A DNA stretch of 64,000 nucleotides from Dipteronia dyeriana (taxonomy: Eukaryota; Streptophyta; Magnoliopsida; Sapindales; Sapindaceae), in NCBI GenBank assembly GCA_032871835.1, contig CM065296.1, positions 15,950,001 to 16,014,000 of the forward strand, given 5' to 3'. Positions within the stretch are counted from its first letter, which is position 1. Each line of letters begins with the position of its first letter. The translations under genes and the position numbers were made by a program. Below are positions 31,781 to 44,632 of this stretch, one piece after another. Below the pieces are notes generated by a model, which was given only the letters and a program-made list of their open reading frames with translations, made no database searches and was not told the origin of the DNA.

Positions 31781-34687
31781 CTGAATAAGAATGAATTCAA
31801 CTTGCATTTAGGCAATAAAGCGTTGGTGTCTACTAGTGTAGTAGGAGATATTAGAATCAATTTAGATTCTAGTAGGCATTTAGATTTAATAAACATTTAT
31901 TATGTACCTCAATTCAAGAGGAATTTAATTTCAGTTTCTTGTTTAAATAAATTTGGTTATTCGGTTACTTTTAATAAATCTTTTATTATTAGTAAGAATG
32001 ACAAAAATTATTTGCAAAGGTACATTGGAAAACCGTTTATTCTATTTGCATGGAAATATCTATCACTTGTTAGACACGGAATCAACAGAACCTAATCATA
32101 AAAAAGTAAAATTATCAAAAGATGAAACCTACCTATGGCATTTGCGCTTACTCTAAGTGACTTAAAGGTTGATGATCTACCAACTTGTGAATCTTGTTTG
32201 GAAGGTAAAATGACCAAAAGGTCGTTTACGACCAAAGGCGCAAGAGCCATCGAATGTTTAGGATTGATACACACTGATATGTGTGGACCTATGAGCATTC
32301 AAGCTAGAGGTGGATATGAGTACTTCATCACTTTCATGGATAATCACTCAAGATTTGGCTATGTGTATCTCATGAGACATAAGTCAGATGCTTTTGATAT
32401 GTTCAAAGCATTTAAAGCTGAAGTACAAAATCAGCTTGAGAAACGCATAAAAATCTTGAGGTCCGATCGTGGTGGAGAATATCTATCTGGTGAGTTTCAA
32501 CAATATCTTATTGATAATGGAATAATTTCACAGTTTTCTGCACTAGGCACACCTCAACAAAATGGGGTGGCAGAAAGGAGAAATAGAACTCCTTTGGATA
32601 TGGTTAGGTCTATGTTGAGTTATTCAATGCTCTCTAGTTCTTTTTGGGGATATGCTTTACAAACTGCCATGTATATTCTAAATGATGTACCATCCAAGTA
32701 GGTTTCTAAAATACCGCATGAGTTGTGGACCGGGTGAAAGCCTAGTTTACAACACTTAAGGATATTTGGATGTCCTGCGCACGTGTTAAAAGGAAAGACA
32801 GAAAAGATGGAGTCCCAATCAGAAAAATGCATATTTGTAGGGTATCCAAAAGGAACAAAAGGAAATTATTTTTATAGTCATTCAGATCTTAAAGTATTTG
32901 TTTCGATAAATGCAAAATTTCTATAAGAGGACTACAAGAATAATTTTGTACCTAAAGGTAGAATTGTCATAAATGAGCTTTTGGGAGATACAATTCCACA
33001 AGATGTTTCGCAACCAATCCCAATTGTAAGTTCCGTACCAACACAAGATCAACAATCTACCATACCTCGACGTAGTGGTAGGGTTGTTAGATAACCCGAG
33101 AGATACATCGCTCTAGGAGAATCTGTAGAGAATCTTACGGACGACGATGATCCCTATACGTATAAGGAAGCAATGGAAGATGTTGATTGTCGCCATTGTC
33201 AAAAGGCAATGCAATCCGAAATTGAATCTATTTTCAAAAACAAAGTCTGGTCTCTTGTAGACTTGCCTAAAGGGATAAAACCCATCGGGTGCAAGTGGGT
33301 ATACAAGAGGAAAAGAGGAATGGATGGAAAAGTGGAAACCTTTAAAGCTAGATTGGTCGCTAAAGGTTATACATAGAAGGAAGGTATCAATTATGAAGAA
33401 ACCTTCTGTCCTGTGGCCATGCTTAAATCCATTAGGATACTCGTATCCATTGCGGTATCTCTAGACCTAGAGATTTGGCAAATGGACGTCAAGATAGCTT
33501 TCCTTGATGGAAGTCTTAATGAAAGCATCTATATGATGCAACCAGAAGGATTCATTGAAAAAGGCCAAGAGAAAAGGGTATGCAAGTTGCAAAGATCCAT
33601 ATATGGATTGAAGCAAGCATCCAGATCCTGGAGAATAAGGTTTGATCAAGCCGTAAAAGGTTTTGGATTTATTCAAAACCTTGATGAACCTTGTGTATAC
33701 AAAAGGATTAAAGGTGACAAGTTGGATTTCCTAGTTTTTTACGTTGATGATATAATACTCATCGGAAACGATGTAGGTGTATTGACATCAATAAAATAAT
33801 GGATAGAAAAACAATTTGATATGAAGGACTTAGGAGAAACAAGTTATATTCTTGGTATCCAAGTCGTAAGGGATAGAAAGAATAGAACGATTGCATTATC
33901 CCAAGCTTCATACATAGATAAAATCTTGTCTAGGTTTTCCATGCATGATTCCAAGAATGGTATGTTACCTTTCAGACATGGAATCAAACTTTCTAAGGAA
34001 CAAGTTCCTAAGAGTGAGCATGAAGAGAAATTCATGAGTAAGGTTTCATATGCATCGGCAATTGGAAGTCTCATGTATGCAATGCTCTACACTAGACCAG
34101 ATATTTGTTTTGTTGTGGGCATAGTTAGCAAGTTTCAATCGAAGCCTGGTCCTGATCACTGTACGACAGTCAAACATATTTTCAAGTATCTTAGGAGAAC
34201 GAGAGATTATATGCTTGTATACTCTGGAGGGGATTTAATTCCCGTTGGGTATACAGATTCTGATTTTCAGTCAAATTCTGAATCAAGGAGATCAACATCA
34301 GGATCTGTATTTACTATTTAAGGAGGGACAGTCATATGGAGAAGTATCAAGCAATCTTGTATTGCCGATTCCATAATGGAAGTCGAGTATGTAGCCGTAT
34401 GCGAGGCTGCTAAAGAGGCTGTCTGGCTCCGCCAATTCTTGATTGACTTGGAAGTGGTTCCTGATGTGAATAAGCAGATCACTATCTGTTGTGATAATAG
34501 TAGTGCAGTAGATAATTCGAGAGAACCAAGAAGTCATAAGAGAGGGAAACACATTGAAAGAAAGTATCACCTTTTATGGGAAATTGTGCATAGGGGTGAC
34601 GTGACGATTACCAAGATCGAATCAGCAGAAAATCTAACGGATCCCTTTACAAAGACTCTTCCTCAAAAGAGTTTTATGGGCATCTAG
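31781..34687 (+). pseudogene. A2 pol: protease remnant, integrase, RT, RNase H
   Basis: The protease tail (LHLGNKALVSTS at 31802; YYVPQFKRNLISVSCL at about 31900) lacks the catalytic aspartate motif. The GAG-pre-integrase finger has lost about 55 bases after WHLRL (32150), removing GHINLNR. Integrase keeps its three acidic sites (HTDMC at about 32270, DNHSRFGY with D at about 32340, ERRN at about 32575). RT has WVYKRKRG and VKIAFLDGSL, with FYVDD at about 33740. RNase H ends DPFTKTLPQKSF at about 34675. Stops lie at 32699, 33374 (CAG to TAG, shared with A1), 33797 and 34319, plus frameshifts. Two long intact stretches (33413-33799 and 33821-34321) show limited age. Confidence 0.92.
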
Positions 34688-34709
34688 AGAACATGGGGAT
34701 GAGAGATAT

Positions 34710-34720
34710 GAGTGGGAGAT
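34710..34720 (+). other. Polypurine tract of A2
   Basis: gagtgggagat directly precedes the TGTTAGGATT start of the 3' LTR. Confidence 0.8.
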
Positions 34721-36653
34721 TGTTAGGATTATGCTCGATAGCAAAAGTATAATATTGTAATTAACAATCTTTTCATATGAATAGAGTGATTTCTAGTTTA
34801 ACAAATCTTATAGCATTTATAGTTGAATTATTATAATTTTCAAAAGTAATTAATCATAAGGTCAAAAGACTATGAGAAAAGAATAATTGTTCATACATCT
34901 AGATATGTATGAGGTAAACACAATTCTTTAGTTAGTCTTGAATAATATTCACAGCTTAAGATAAAAGGTTGGGCGCCTTTATCTTGTCAAAGTAGTAGAT
35001 TCTTTTGCTAGCATTTGAATGGGATCAAATGTGTTATGATGAGTCTAAAATCATCAAAGTGTGGTGTCTTTGGGCAAAAGAATCTAGTGCACTGGGTGCA
35101 TTGAATAGGATCACAATGAAATAGTTTATCTAGAACCGTCAATAGATAAAAAAATTCATTTGAAGACAATCGGAGAGTCTATCTCAGTCCTGAGATAAAT
35201 GATGGACTTATGGTTGCAAGTGTTATCATTTGAGCTATCAATGAGTACGATTATATAGCATAGTCTATCCTCAATAGTTTTGTAGTATTCATTTGTTAAA
35301 CAATAGAGGACTTCATTTATAGATATGGACATTGAGGCTCCATTTATTAAATGAGAGTATAATATCATCATTTGGATGCTTTGAGGTATTGGATATTAAA
35401 TCTTAAAGTTAAGTTTTCAATAGTGTCTCTTGAAACATGGCTTCTGAACAAGTCAAAATATCCAAGTTCAAAATGTGGCCGTATGAGTAAATATGGTAAC
35501 TTGGAGAGCTATAGACGGTCTATGAGCTCTTTGCGAATACTGGTAGTATAATTAAAAGTCAAAATCATTTTACTAGTAGGAGATGGTCTCCTAAAATTAT
35601 ACTATTGTTGGTAGTATAATTAATGTTAAAGACTATATTTGATAAGTAGATAAATAAAATGAATTATTTATCTAATCAAATTAGTAAGTCTTTAATATGG
35701 TTACAAATACACTATTGAGTTGGATTAGGAGTCTTGGTGGAGAATATAATTCTTTTTTGAAAACGATTCATAACCACCAAGTAAATCTACCTAAGGAAAG
35801 GATTCTTAACTACCAAGTAAATTCTTCGTATGAAAAGAACTAAGTCTCGTAATTTTATTAAGTGAAATTTCGGCCAGCTATGTATATATATGAGGAGGAT
35901 AGAATTCTTTTTAAAAAAAGATTCTGAACTCTCAAATAAATCTACCTAAGGAAAGGATTCTTGCCAACCAAGTAAATCCCTCTTAGGAAAGGATTTATGA
36001 ACCTATATATATGAGTGTGTGTGTGTGATTTTCAGCCATCCCTAAGATTCTATGATGAAAATTTCGGCCATGCTAGGTAATTTTGTAGATAGAATTTGGC
36101 ATAGCAAGAGAGAATTTTGAGGGTGAAAATTTTAGTTTTTTCTCTAGACAAAATTCGATCAACTCATAGATAAAGGGTGTGTGAATTCGGCCTAGAAGAG
36201 AAAAAAAAGGAACGTTTTTGTTTTTAATAGTATACTAGTATCCTTTACATCTAAAGGGTTTTGTGTACAACATTGAATCAAGATTCACGCGAGTTTCAAT
36301 CAAGTTGATTGATAATTCACAAGTGACCAGACGTTCTTGGATTTTTTTCTTGAAGGATATTTGTAACTAACAAAGAAAAGATGTTGCTTTGTCTCCATCC
36401 TCATAATATACAATTTAAAGAAAGGGAGCCCACACTTCAAGGTGATTCATGTTTGTGATTGGATTGGAAGATCTTGTGGAATCAATTCGGCACTTGTTCA
36501 ATCGTCACGAGGAAAAGGTACGATACTTTTTTATATATCAATTAATCTAGAGCTAAGATTCTCGTTTCATAAAGGGAATTTTTTTATATACGCAAACCCT
36601 AATTTCGATTTTCTCATGCTTCAGTTGCGTTTTGAACTGTTCTTTACCCTTCA
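34721..36653 (+). repeat. A2 3' LTR with ~0.5 kb internal deletion
   Basis: It starts TGTTAGGATTATGC and ends CCCTTCA, followed by TSD gaccg. At about 35540 the sequence jumps from 'gcgaatactggta' to 'gtataattaaaagtc', skipping about 500 bases found in other family-A LTRs (A1 about 3575-4070). Confidence 0.9.
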
Positions 36654-36658
36654 GACCG

Positions 36659-37153
36659 CACTACACAAAGCATGAAGGATCTGCCAATTTTTACGGCGCA
36701 GACCGCTCGTAAGGCATGTGTCTTCACTGCGGCCCAGCAAGTAGGTACCCATTGGACTTTATCGAGTCACAGACCACTCTGTAGACAAGGTGTCCACGCC
36801 GTGGATTACAGAATGTTGAACCTCTATTCCTCACCGCAGTTGAGGCCACTGGAGAAGCAATAATTATGCCGTGGTCAATACCGTTGTAGCCTAAGTTAAA
36901 TGGTGCAATTTGAAGTTCCAGGGCAGTAAATTTAGGCATCACCGCGGCCAAGGTAAGTGACCCAGACCGTGGTAGGGCACAACTTTGCACACCTATTTAA
37001 GAACGTTGTCTAGGTCACAAATTCACATTCTCAATTTTCTTTCGCTGCATATGCCCCCTCCTCTTCTCTTTATCTTCTAGATTCTTTCCTCCTTTATTTC
37101 TTTTTGAAAAAATTTCAAAAGCCATTCTTCAACCTCTTTATTAAAGATAAAAG
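36659..37153 (+). other. Ath2 spacer with CCGCGGTC-like motifs
   Basis: This continues the spacer interrupted by A2. It has about ten variants of the motif (for example cagaccgctcg, actgcggccc, cacgccgtgg, caccgcagt, gccgtggtc, caccgcggcc, agaccgtgg) spaced some 25-60 bases apart, then a pyrimidine-rich lead into the env-like ORF. I find no gene; short frames here have no known domain. Confidence 0.6.
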
Positions 37154-38432
37154 ATGGCTAGAACAAATTTGGGTAAAAGGCCTCGGGTTAGCAGTACGTC
37201 CAGAGGAAAAGGGTCGCTTTTTCACGCTTAGCTCAGAACAAGGATTTTAGGGACCAAATGTTGAAATTCTAGAGGCAACCTTGGATTGTGGAAAAGGGCA
37301 TTGAGGTGCCCAGTCTAAGAGAGACATATGTGTCAGGGGTTGTAGCTACCCGTTGATGGGCAAGATTTGTTCAAATACCCCTGAAACCAAATAGGAGTAT
37401 AGTGGCCTAGTTTTATGCTAGCATGATTCCAGAGAGATTTCTTCGGGGAGGGACAGTTTTGGTCTAAGGAGTTGAAGTCCATATTTCACCGGATGTAATT
37501 AACTAGTATTTCGTAACTCCATAGGTGCAAGTCAATCACAATATTGGGATAGATATAATTATTGACCTTGATCAACACCTGGAGAGGTTGGCTGAAGTAC
37601 TTAGGATGGCAGGGCGGAGTGGAACCAGATGGTTCACCTGTATCAGATGGATTTGAGAGTGGACGCTACATTTTTGAACATCTTCATCTTATACTCCTTG
37701 AAATCGACATAACATCGTACCGAGTTATTCTTTGAGCCCACCCGACAATTATATCGACTTGTGACAGGCCGACCAATTAATATTGGTCGTGTAATTTTTT
37801 GGGCGATCTACAACAGTGATTGTAAAGATGTGTCCTCTATGGTATTTCCCTGTTTAATTACAACTTTATGCAGGACAACGAGTATTGAGGTGGATACAGA
37901 ATTAAAGGAACATGCGCCTAGTATGTTACTGTTGACAACGTGGAACAAGCTATGTCACGATCGAGGATTACCCACAATAGGGCAGTATGAAGAGCGGCGA
38001 CATCGTCGTCAGAAGTGAGAGGCTCAAGATGCCCAGGAGGAAGAGGCACAATTACAGATAGAGGTTATTGATCCTATGCCTGATGCTCATATAGATGTTC
38101 CGTCAGCTGCTCATCTAGTGGCCACTCAACCATGAAATACATATTTTGATTCTTTGTTTCAGGCAATACAGGAGCACATAGACGGTCAGTTTAGAGGATT
38201 AGAGGAGCGGATGAACATGCGCTTTGACACTGTAGAGGAGAGTATCAGTGAGCTGCACACGATGGTTAACCGTTTTTCTGTGGCTAACGATGGTAATGTT
38301 CATTTCCAGCCTCCGATTCCTCTACCAGAGTTTCTTGCAGGAGGCAGCTCTTGGTACGATCCGCCTAGTTTCAGATTGGGAGATCCTCAGATATCCCAGC
38401 AGCAGGATCGTGATTATGATAAAAGGATATAG
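37154..38432 (+). pseudogene. Ath2 env-like third ORF
   Basis: The ATG at 37154 opens MARTNLGKRPRVSSTSRGKG, the basic start expected of the Athila third ORF. Frames then give ERFLRGG, LDQHLERLAEVLRMAG, and RPINIGRVIFWAIYNSDCKD followed by MVFPCLITTLCR (37760-37880), the block that defines the 'putative plant transposon protein' family. A C-terminal part (38154-38430) with IQEHIDGQFRGLEERMNMRF forms a likely coiled coil. At least six stops or frameshifts occur before 37760. Its role in Athila is unknown; envelope function has only been suggested. Confidence 0.75.
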
Positions 38433-39235
38433 GTTCTGTACATTTCAGATGAGGACGGAAGACTTTAGAGGATATGCATCTTTATTTTTTGGTTCTTTTT
38501 TTTAATTTCTTTTTGAATAATTGTCATATTTATTTTAACTTTCTATTTGCTTTCTTTGTATTTTTGGATTTAACTTGGATTTAGAATTTAATAGTATTTT
38601 TCTTTAATGCGTTTCCTCTCTTTTATTTTCTCGCTTGTCACCATTGTGGGCAATGTTGAGTGTAGGTTTGGGGGTGTGATCCATGATATTATGTTTTGAT
38701 CTGTGCCCTAGAGATAATATGCATTAATCACTGAGTTTACACTAATTTCTTGCCACTTAGAGTAGTGCATTGTATTTTTCAAAATTTTATGACATACTCT
38801 TGATGTGATAGTAGATAGGAAGCTTAGTTGAATTGCCATTATTAATAGTGGAGACTACCCATGTGAATTCACCAAACCAAAAAGTGTACATATATGATAA
38901 ATTACAAGGGAAATTTTGTTTCTGCTCCTAAACACTCAGTAGGTTCTTAGCCTTTAGATTTGATCTCTATAGGTTATACATTGAGCATTATAGAACTTTC
39001 ATCTTTAAAAGAAGTCACATGATTTTTTTTCTATCTTGAGTAAGTCGAACCAGTGGAAGTGATGATTAGACTATTTGTGCTTGAACTACTTAAAAGGCCA
39101 TAAACATTTCCTATCAGTGTGTTGTGTGCCCCATAGCCCTGTTTGAAGCCAAACACTGAATTAGCCGTTTTCCTTCTTCACCATATTAATTGTAACCTAA
39201 TAAGCCATAATTTAGCCATATCTTATAGCTCGGAT
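38433..39235 (+). other. Ath2 region after the env-like ORF, non-coding
   Basis: AT-rich. 'gggcaatgttgagtgtaggtttgggggtgtg' type sequence (38650-38680) is usual downstream of the last Athila ORF and includes a G-rich tract. Nothing else is recognised. It is cut at 39235 by A3, with TSD cggat at 39231-39235, and resumes at 59642. Confidence 0.65.
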
Positions 39236-41624
39236 TGTAGGGAAAGCCCCACGAAGCGGAAGCATAGAAAAATTCAAAACCCAAAAATCAGGGTTTGTGT
39301 ATAAATAAAAAATTTCCTTTGACTAACAAGAACCTTAACCCTAGATTAATTGATATATGTAAAAAGTGTCATACCTTTTTCTCGTGACTATTGAACAAGC
39401 GCCTAATTGATTCTGTAAGATCTTCCAATCCAATCACGAACGTGAATCACCTAGGAGTGTGGGCTCCCTTTCTTTAAATTGTATACTTGAGGATGGAAAC
39501 AAACAAAATTTTCTTCTTTGTTAGTTACAATAATCCTCCAAGAAGAAAACAAAGAACGTTAGGTTACTTGTGAATTATCAATCAATTTGATTGAAACTCG
39601 CATAAACCTTGATTCGATGTTGTACACAAAACCTTTTGAGGTAAATGCTACTAGTGTACTATCGAAAACTAAACGTTCTTTCTTCCTATTTCTTCTTTCC
39701 CGAATCACACACTATTTCTTAGAGTTGATTGAATTTTGTCTAGAGTAAAATCGGATTTTTCTCTCTCAAAATTCCTATGATGGTCGAAAACTTCTCTTAG
39801 AAAAATAAGGTTAGCCGATAACTCTCTATATGAAATCTTAGGCTGGCCAAAATTAACAAACATATATATATATAAGATCATAAATCCTCTCCTAAGAAGG
39901 ATTTACTTGGTTGGTAAGAATCCTTTCCTTAGGTGGATTTATTTGGTAGTTAAGAATCCTTATCTTAAACGAATTCTATCCTATTATATATATATGGGCT
40001 GGCCGAAATTTCTATAGAATACAATTAGGAGACTTTAATCTTTTCCTAAGAAGGATTTACTTGGTAGTTAAGAATCCTTTCCTAACTTGGTGGTTAAAAA
40101 TCCTTTTCAAAAAGGAATTCTATCCTATACCAAGACTCCTAATACAACTCAATAGTGTATTTGTAACCATATTAAAAACTTCCTAATTTGATTAGATAAA
40201 TAATTCATTTTATTTATTTACTTATCAAATATAGTCTTTAATACTAATTATACTACCAACAATAGTATAATTTTAGGAGACCATCTTCTACTAGGAAAAA
40301 GATTTTAACTTTTAATTGAATAATTAATTAATCACCAAATTAATTAATTTCAATTTAAATAAATAATGTTATTAAGCTATTCTAAATAGCCTTGCCGCCC
40401 AAACCATAAATACGGGCCAATATATTATTTTCTTACTTTATTAAATCCATTTGACCTTTAAAAAAATCCACATGTGAACTAGACCCATTCTTACAAAAAG
40501 AAACAAGTCCACATGCCTCAATACAATTCTAGATGGACCCCTAAATTGGTCTGGTAAAATATATCAAGTGATCAATGCAAGTTCATATGGATTGGGGATC
40601 TTAACGGGCTATCTAAATTTAAGCTCCAATAGACACAACCCAATCACAATCAACAAATGATTCATTTAGGTCCGATCTATTTAATTTTAGTTCATTCCAC
40701 TAAAAAACTGAAATTAAACTCTTAAATAAAGATAGAATAAGTTGATGTTACTCATTCATACCCTAGACAACATTATTGGACAAATTGTATCCTCGTAAAG
40801 AATACCCGTAATCTCTAAGAGCTCATAGACCGCCTATAGCTCTCTAAGTTACCATATTTACTCATATGACCACATTTTGAACTTGGATATTTTGACTTGT
40901 CCAGAAGTCATGTTTCAATAGACACTATTGAAAACTTAACGTTAAGATTTAATATCCAATACCTCAAAACATCCATATGATGGTATTCTACTCCCTTTTA
41001 ATAAATGGAGCCACGGTGTCCATATCTATAAATGAAGTCCTTTATCGATTAACAAATGAATACCACCAAACTATCGAGGATAGACTATGCTATATAATCG
41101 TACTCATTGATAGCTCAAATGATAACACTTGCAACCATAAGTGCATCATTTATCTCAGGATTGAGATAGACTCTCCGATTGTCTTGAAATTGAAAAATTT
41201 TATCCATCGATGATTCTAGATAAAGTATTTCACTGTGATCCAATTCAATGCACCATGTGCACTAGATTCTTTTGCACAAATACACCACTGTTTGATGATT
41301 TTAGACTCACCATAACACATTTGATCCCACTAAAATGGTAGCAAAAGAATCTACAACTTTGACAAGATAAAGGAGTTCAATCTTTTATCGTTGTGAATAT
41401 TATTCAAGACTAACTAAATAATTGTGTCTACCTCAAACATATCTAGATGTATGAACAATTCTTCTTTTATCATAGTCTTTTGACCATACGATTATTTACT
41501 TTTGACAATTATAATATTTAAACTATAAATGCTATAAGATTTGTTAAACTAGAAATCACTTTATTAATATGAAAATATTGTCAAATACTTTATTACACTT
41601 TTGCTATCAAGCATAATCCCAACA
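39236..41624 (-). repeat. A3 3' LTR
   Basis: On the plus strand it starts TGTAGGGAAAGCCCC and ends CCCAACA, the reverse complement of the A1 LTR. Degenerate 33-bp repeats lie at 39880-40120. A 78-codon frame on the plus strand (40977-41213, antisense to the element) is similar to 58963-59178 and to 35156-35371 on the minus strand. Confidence 0.92.
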
Positions 41625-41636
41625 ATCTCCCACTTG
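41625..41636 (-). other. Polypurine tract of A3
   Basis: Read on the minus strand, gcaagtgggaga(t) directly precedes the LTR start TGTTGGGATTATGC. Confidence 0.8.
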
Positions 41637-41649
41637 CTCTATAGCAAAT

Positions 41650-44632
41650 GTGTCATATATCTCATCCCATGTTCTCTAGATTCTCATCAAAACTTTTTTA
41701 TGGATGAGCCTTTGTAAAAGGATCCGCTAGATTATTTGCTGACACGATCATGGTAATCGTCACGTCACCCCTATGCACAATTTCCCTAAAAAGGTGATAC
41801 TTTCTTTCAATGTGTTTCCCTCTTTTGTGACTTCTTGGTTCTCTCGAATTAGCCACTGTTCCACTATTATCACAATAGATAGTGATCTGCTTATTCGCAT
41901 TAGAAACCACTTCCAAGTCAATCATGTATTGGTGGATCCAGACAACCTCTTTAGCAGCATCGCATGCGGCAACATACTCGGTTTCCATGGTGGAATTGGC
42001 AATACAAGATTGCTTGATATTCCTCCATATGACTGCCCCTCATCTAATAGTAAAATCAGATCCTGACGTTGATCTCCTAAAGTCAAAATCTGACTGAAAA
42101 TCAGAATCTGTATACCCAACGGGAATTAACTCCCCTCTAGAGTATACAAGCATATAATCTCTCGTTCTCTTGAGATACTTGAAAATAAGCTTGACTGTCG
42201 TCCAGTGATTAGGACCAGGTTTCAATTGAAACTTGCTAACTATGCCCACATCAAAACAAATAACTGGTCCAGTACAGAGCATTGCATGCATAAGACTTCC
42301 AATTACCGAAGCATATGGATACCTACTCATGAATTTCTTTACATGCTCATTCTTAAGAACTTGTTCCTTCAAAAGTTTGATTCCATGTCTGAAAGGTAAC
42401 ATACCTTTCTTGGAATCTTGCATGGAAAACCTAGACAAGATTTTATCTATGTATGAAGCTTGGGATAATACAATCGTTCTATTCTTTCTATCCCTTATGA
42501 CTTGGCTACCAAGAACATAACTTACTTCTCCTAAGTCCTTCATATCAAATTGTTTTGCTAACCATTCTTTTATTGATGTCAATACACCTACATCGTTTCC
42601 GATGAGTAGTATATCATCAACATTAAGAACTAGGAAAACCAACTTGGAAAACCAACTTGTCACCTTTAATCCTTTTGTATACACAAGGTTTTTCAAGGTT
42701 TTAAATAAATCCAAAACTTTTCACAGCTTGATCAAACCTTATGTTCCAGGATCTAGATGCTTTCTTCAATCCTTATATGGATCTTTGCAACTTGCATACC
42801 ATTTCCTCTTGGCATTTTTTAATGAATCCTTTTGGTTGCATCATATAGATGCTTTCGACAAGACTTACATTAAGAAAAGCTGTCTTAACGTCCATTTGCC
42901 AAATCTCTAGGTCTAGAGATGCCGCAATGGATAGGAGTATCCTAATGGATTTAAGCATGGCCATAGGAGAAAAGGTTTCTTCATAAGCGATACCTTCCTT
43001 CTGTGTATAATCTTTAGCTACCAATCTAGCTTTAAAGGTTTCCACCTTTCCATCCATTCCTCTTTTCCTCTTGTATACCCATTTGCACCCGACGGGTTTT
43101 ATCCCTTTAGGCTAGTCTACAAGAGACCAGACTTTGTATTTTAACATAGATTCAATTTCGGATTGCATTGCCTTTTGCCAATGGCGATGATCAACATCTT
43201 CCATTGCCTCCTTGTACGTATAGGGATCATCGTCGTCCAAGAGATTCTCTACAGATTCTCCTACACCAATGTATCTCTCGGGTTGTCTACCAACCCTCCT
43301 ACTACGATGAGGTATGGTAGATTGTTGATCTTGTGTTGGTACGGAACTTACAATTGGGCTTGGTCGTAAAATCTCTTTTGGAATTGTATCTCTTGAAAGC
43401 TCATTTAGGACAATACTACTTTTAGGTACAAAATTATTCATATAGTCCTTTTCCAGAAATTTTACATTTGTCGAAAAAAATATTTTTTAAGATCTGAAGA
43501 GCTATAAAAATAATATCCTTTTGTTCCTTTTGGATACCCTACAAATATGCATGTTTCTGAATGGGACTTCATCTTTTGTCTTTCCTTTTAACATGTATGC
43601 AGGACATCCAAATATCCTTAAGTGTTGTAAACTATGCTTTCGATCGGTCCACAACTTATGAGGTGTTTTAGGTATCGACTTAGATGGTACATCGTTTAGA
43701 ATGTACATTGAGGTTTGTAAAGCATATCCCCTAAAAGGTTAGAGAGTGTTGAATAACTCAACATAGACTCAACCATATTCAAAAGAGTTCTATTTCTCGT
43801 TTCTGCCACCCCATTTTGTTGAGTTGTGCCTGGCGTAGAAAATTGAGAAATTATCCCATTATCAATAAGATATTGTTGAAACTCACTAGATAGATATTCT
43901 CCATCATAATCAGACCTCAAGATTTTTATGCGTTTCTCAAGCTGATTTTCTACTTCAACTTTAAATGCTTTGAACATGTCAAAAGCATCTGACTTATGTC
44001 TCATGAGATACACATAGCCAAATCTTGAGTGATCATCCTTGAAAGTGATAAAGTACTCATATCCACCTCTAGCTTGAATGCTCATAGGTCCACACACATC
44101 AGTGTGTATCAATCCTAAACATTCGATGGCTCTTGTGCCTTTGGTCGTAAATGACGTTTTGGTCATTTTACCTTCTAAACAAGATGCACAAGTTGGTAGA
44201 TCATCAACCTTTAAGTCATTTTGAGGTCCGTCACTTACCAATCTTTTAATCCTATTAAGGTTTATATGACCTAGGCACAAATGCCATAGGTAGGTTTCAT
44301 CTTTTGATAATTTTACTCTTTCATGATTTGGTTCCGGTTATTCTGTGTCTAACAAGTGAGAGATATTTCCATGCAATTAGAATAAACCGTTTTCTAATGT
44401 ACCTTTACAAACAAATTTGTTATTCTTACTAATAATAAAACCTTTATTTAAAGTAACCGAATATCCAAATTTATTTAGACAAGAGACCGAAATTAAATTC
44501 CTCTTCAATTGTGGTATATAATAAACGTTTATTGTAACTAAATGTCTATGAGAATCTAAATTGATTCTAATATATCCCACTACACTAGTAGATACCAACG
44601 CTATATTGCCTAAATGCAAGTTGAATTCATTC
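41650..44632 (-). pseudogene. A3 pol: protease tail, integrase, RT, RNase H
   Basis: From 44632 leftward: LHLGNIALVSTS and YYIPQLKRNLISVSCLNKFG (44619-44380), GAG-pre-integrase finger GHINLNRIKRLV with CASC (44270-44190), integrase with HTDVCGP, DDHSRFGY and TQQNGVAETRN (44190-43790), RT with WVYKRKRG (about 43080), VKTAFLNVSL, and VDDILLIGN (about 42620; the tyrosine of YVDD is asparagine), and RNase H ending NLADPFTKAHP at 41698. Several long frames survive (43696-44280, 42040-42714, 41698-41988). Stops and frameshifts separate them. No protease DSG motif is present; SireB sits just upstream of the tail. Confidence 0.92.
44628..44632. repeat. Target-site duplication of SireB (cattc)
   Basis: cattc lies directly before the left LTR. 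The same cattc also follows that LTR at 46793-46797, and aattc follows the right LTR at 55077-55081. See the finding on the duplicated flank. Confidence 0.8.

Larger units (their letters stand above)
27291..36653 (+). mobile_element. A2: family-A Ty1/copia element inserted in Ath2
   Basis: LTRs at 27291-about 29678 and 34721-36653 enclose leader, gag and pol. TSD gaccg occurs at 27286-27290 and 36654-36658. A deletion has removed the end of the 5' LTR together with the PBS, and the 3' LTR lacks about 0.5 kb. It is the least broken family-A copy in gag and integrase, yet it still lacks the protease active site and has several stops. Confidence 0.94.

Noticed and set aside
36672..36990. Frames with several Cys and Pro in the Ath2 spacer
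   Set aside because: They follow the CCGCGGTC-like repeats and show no domain or conservation.
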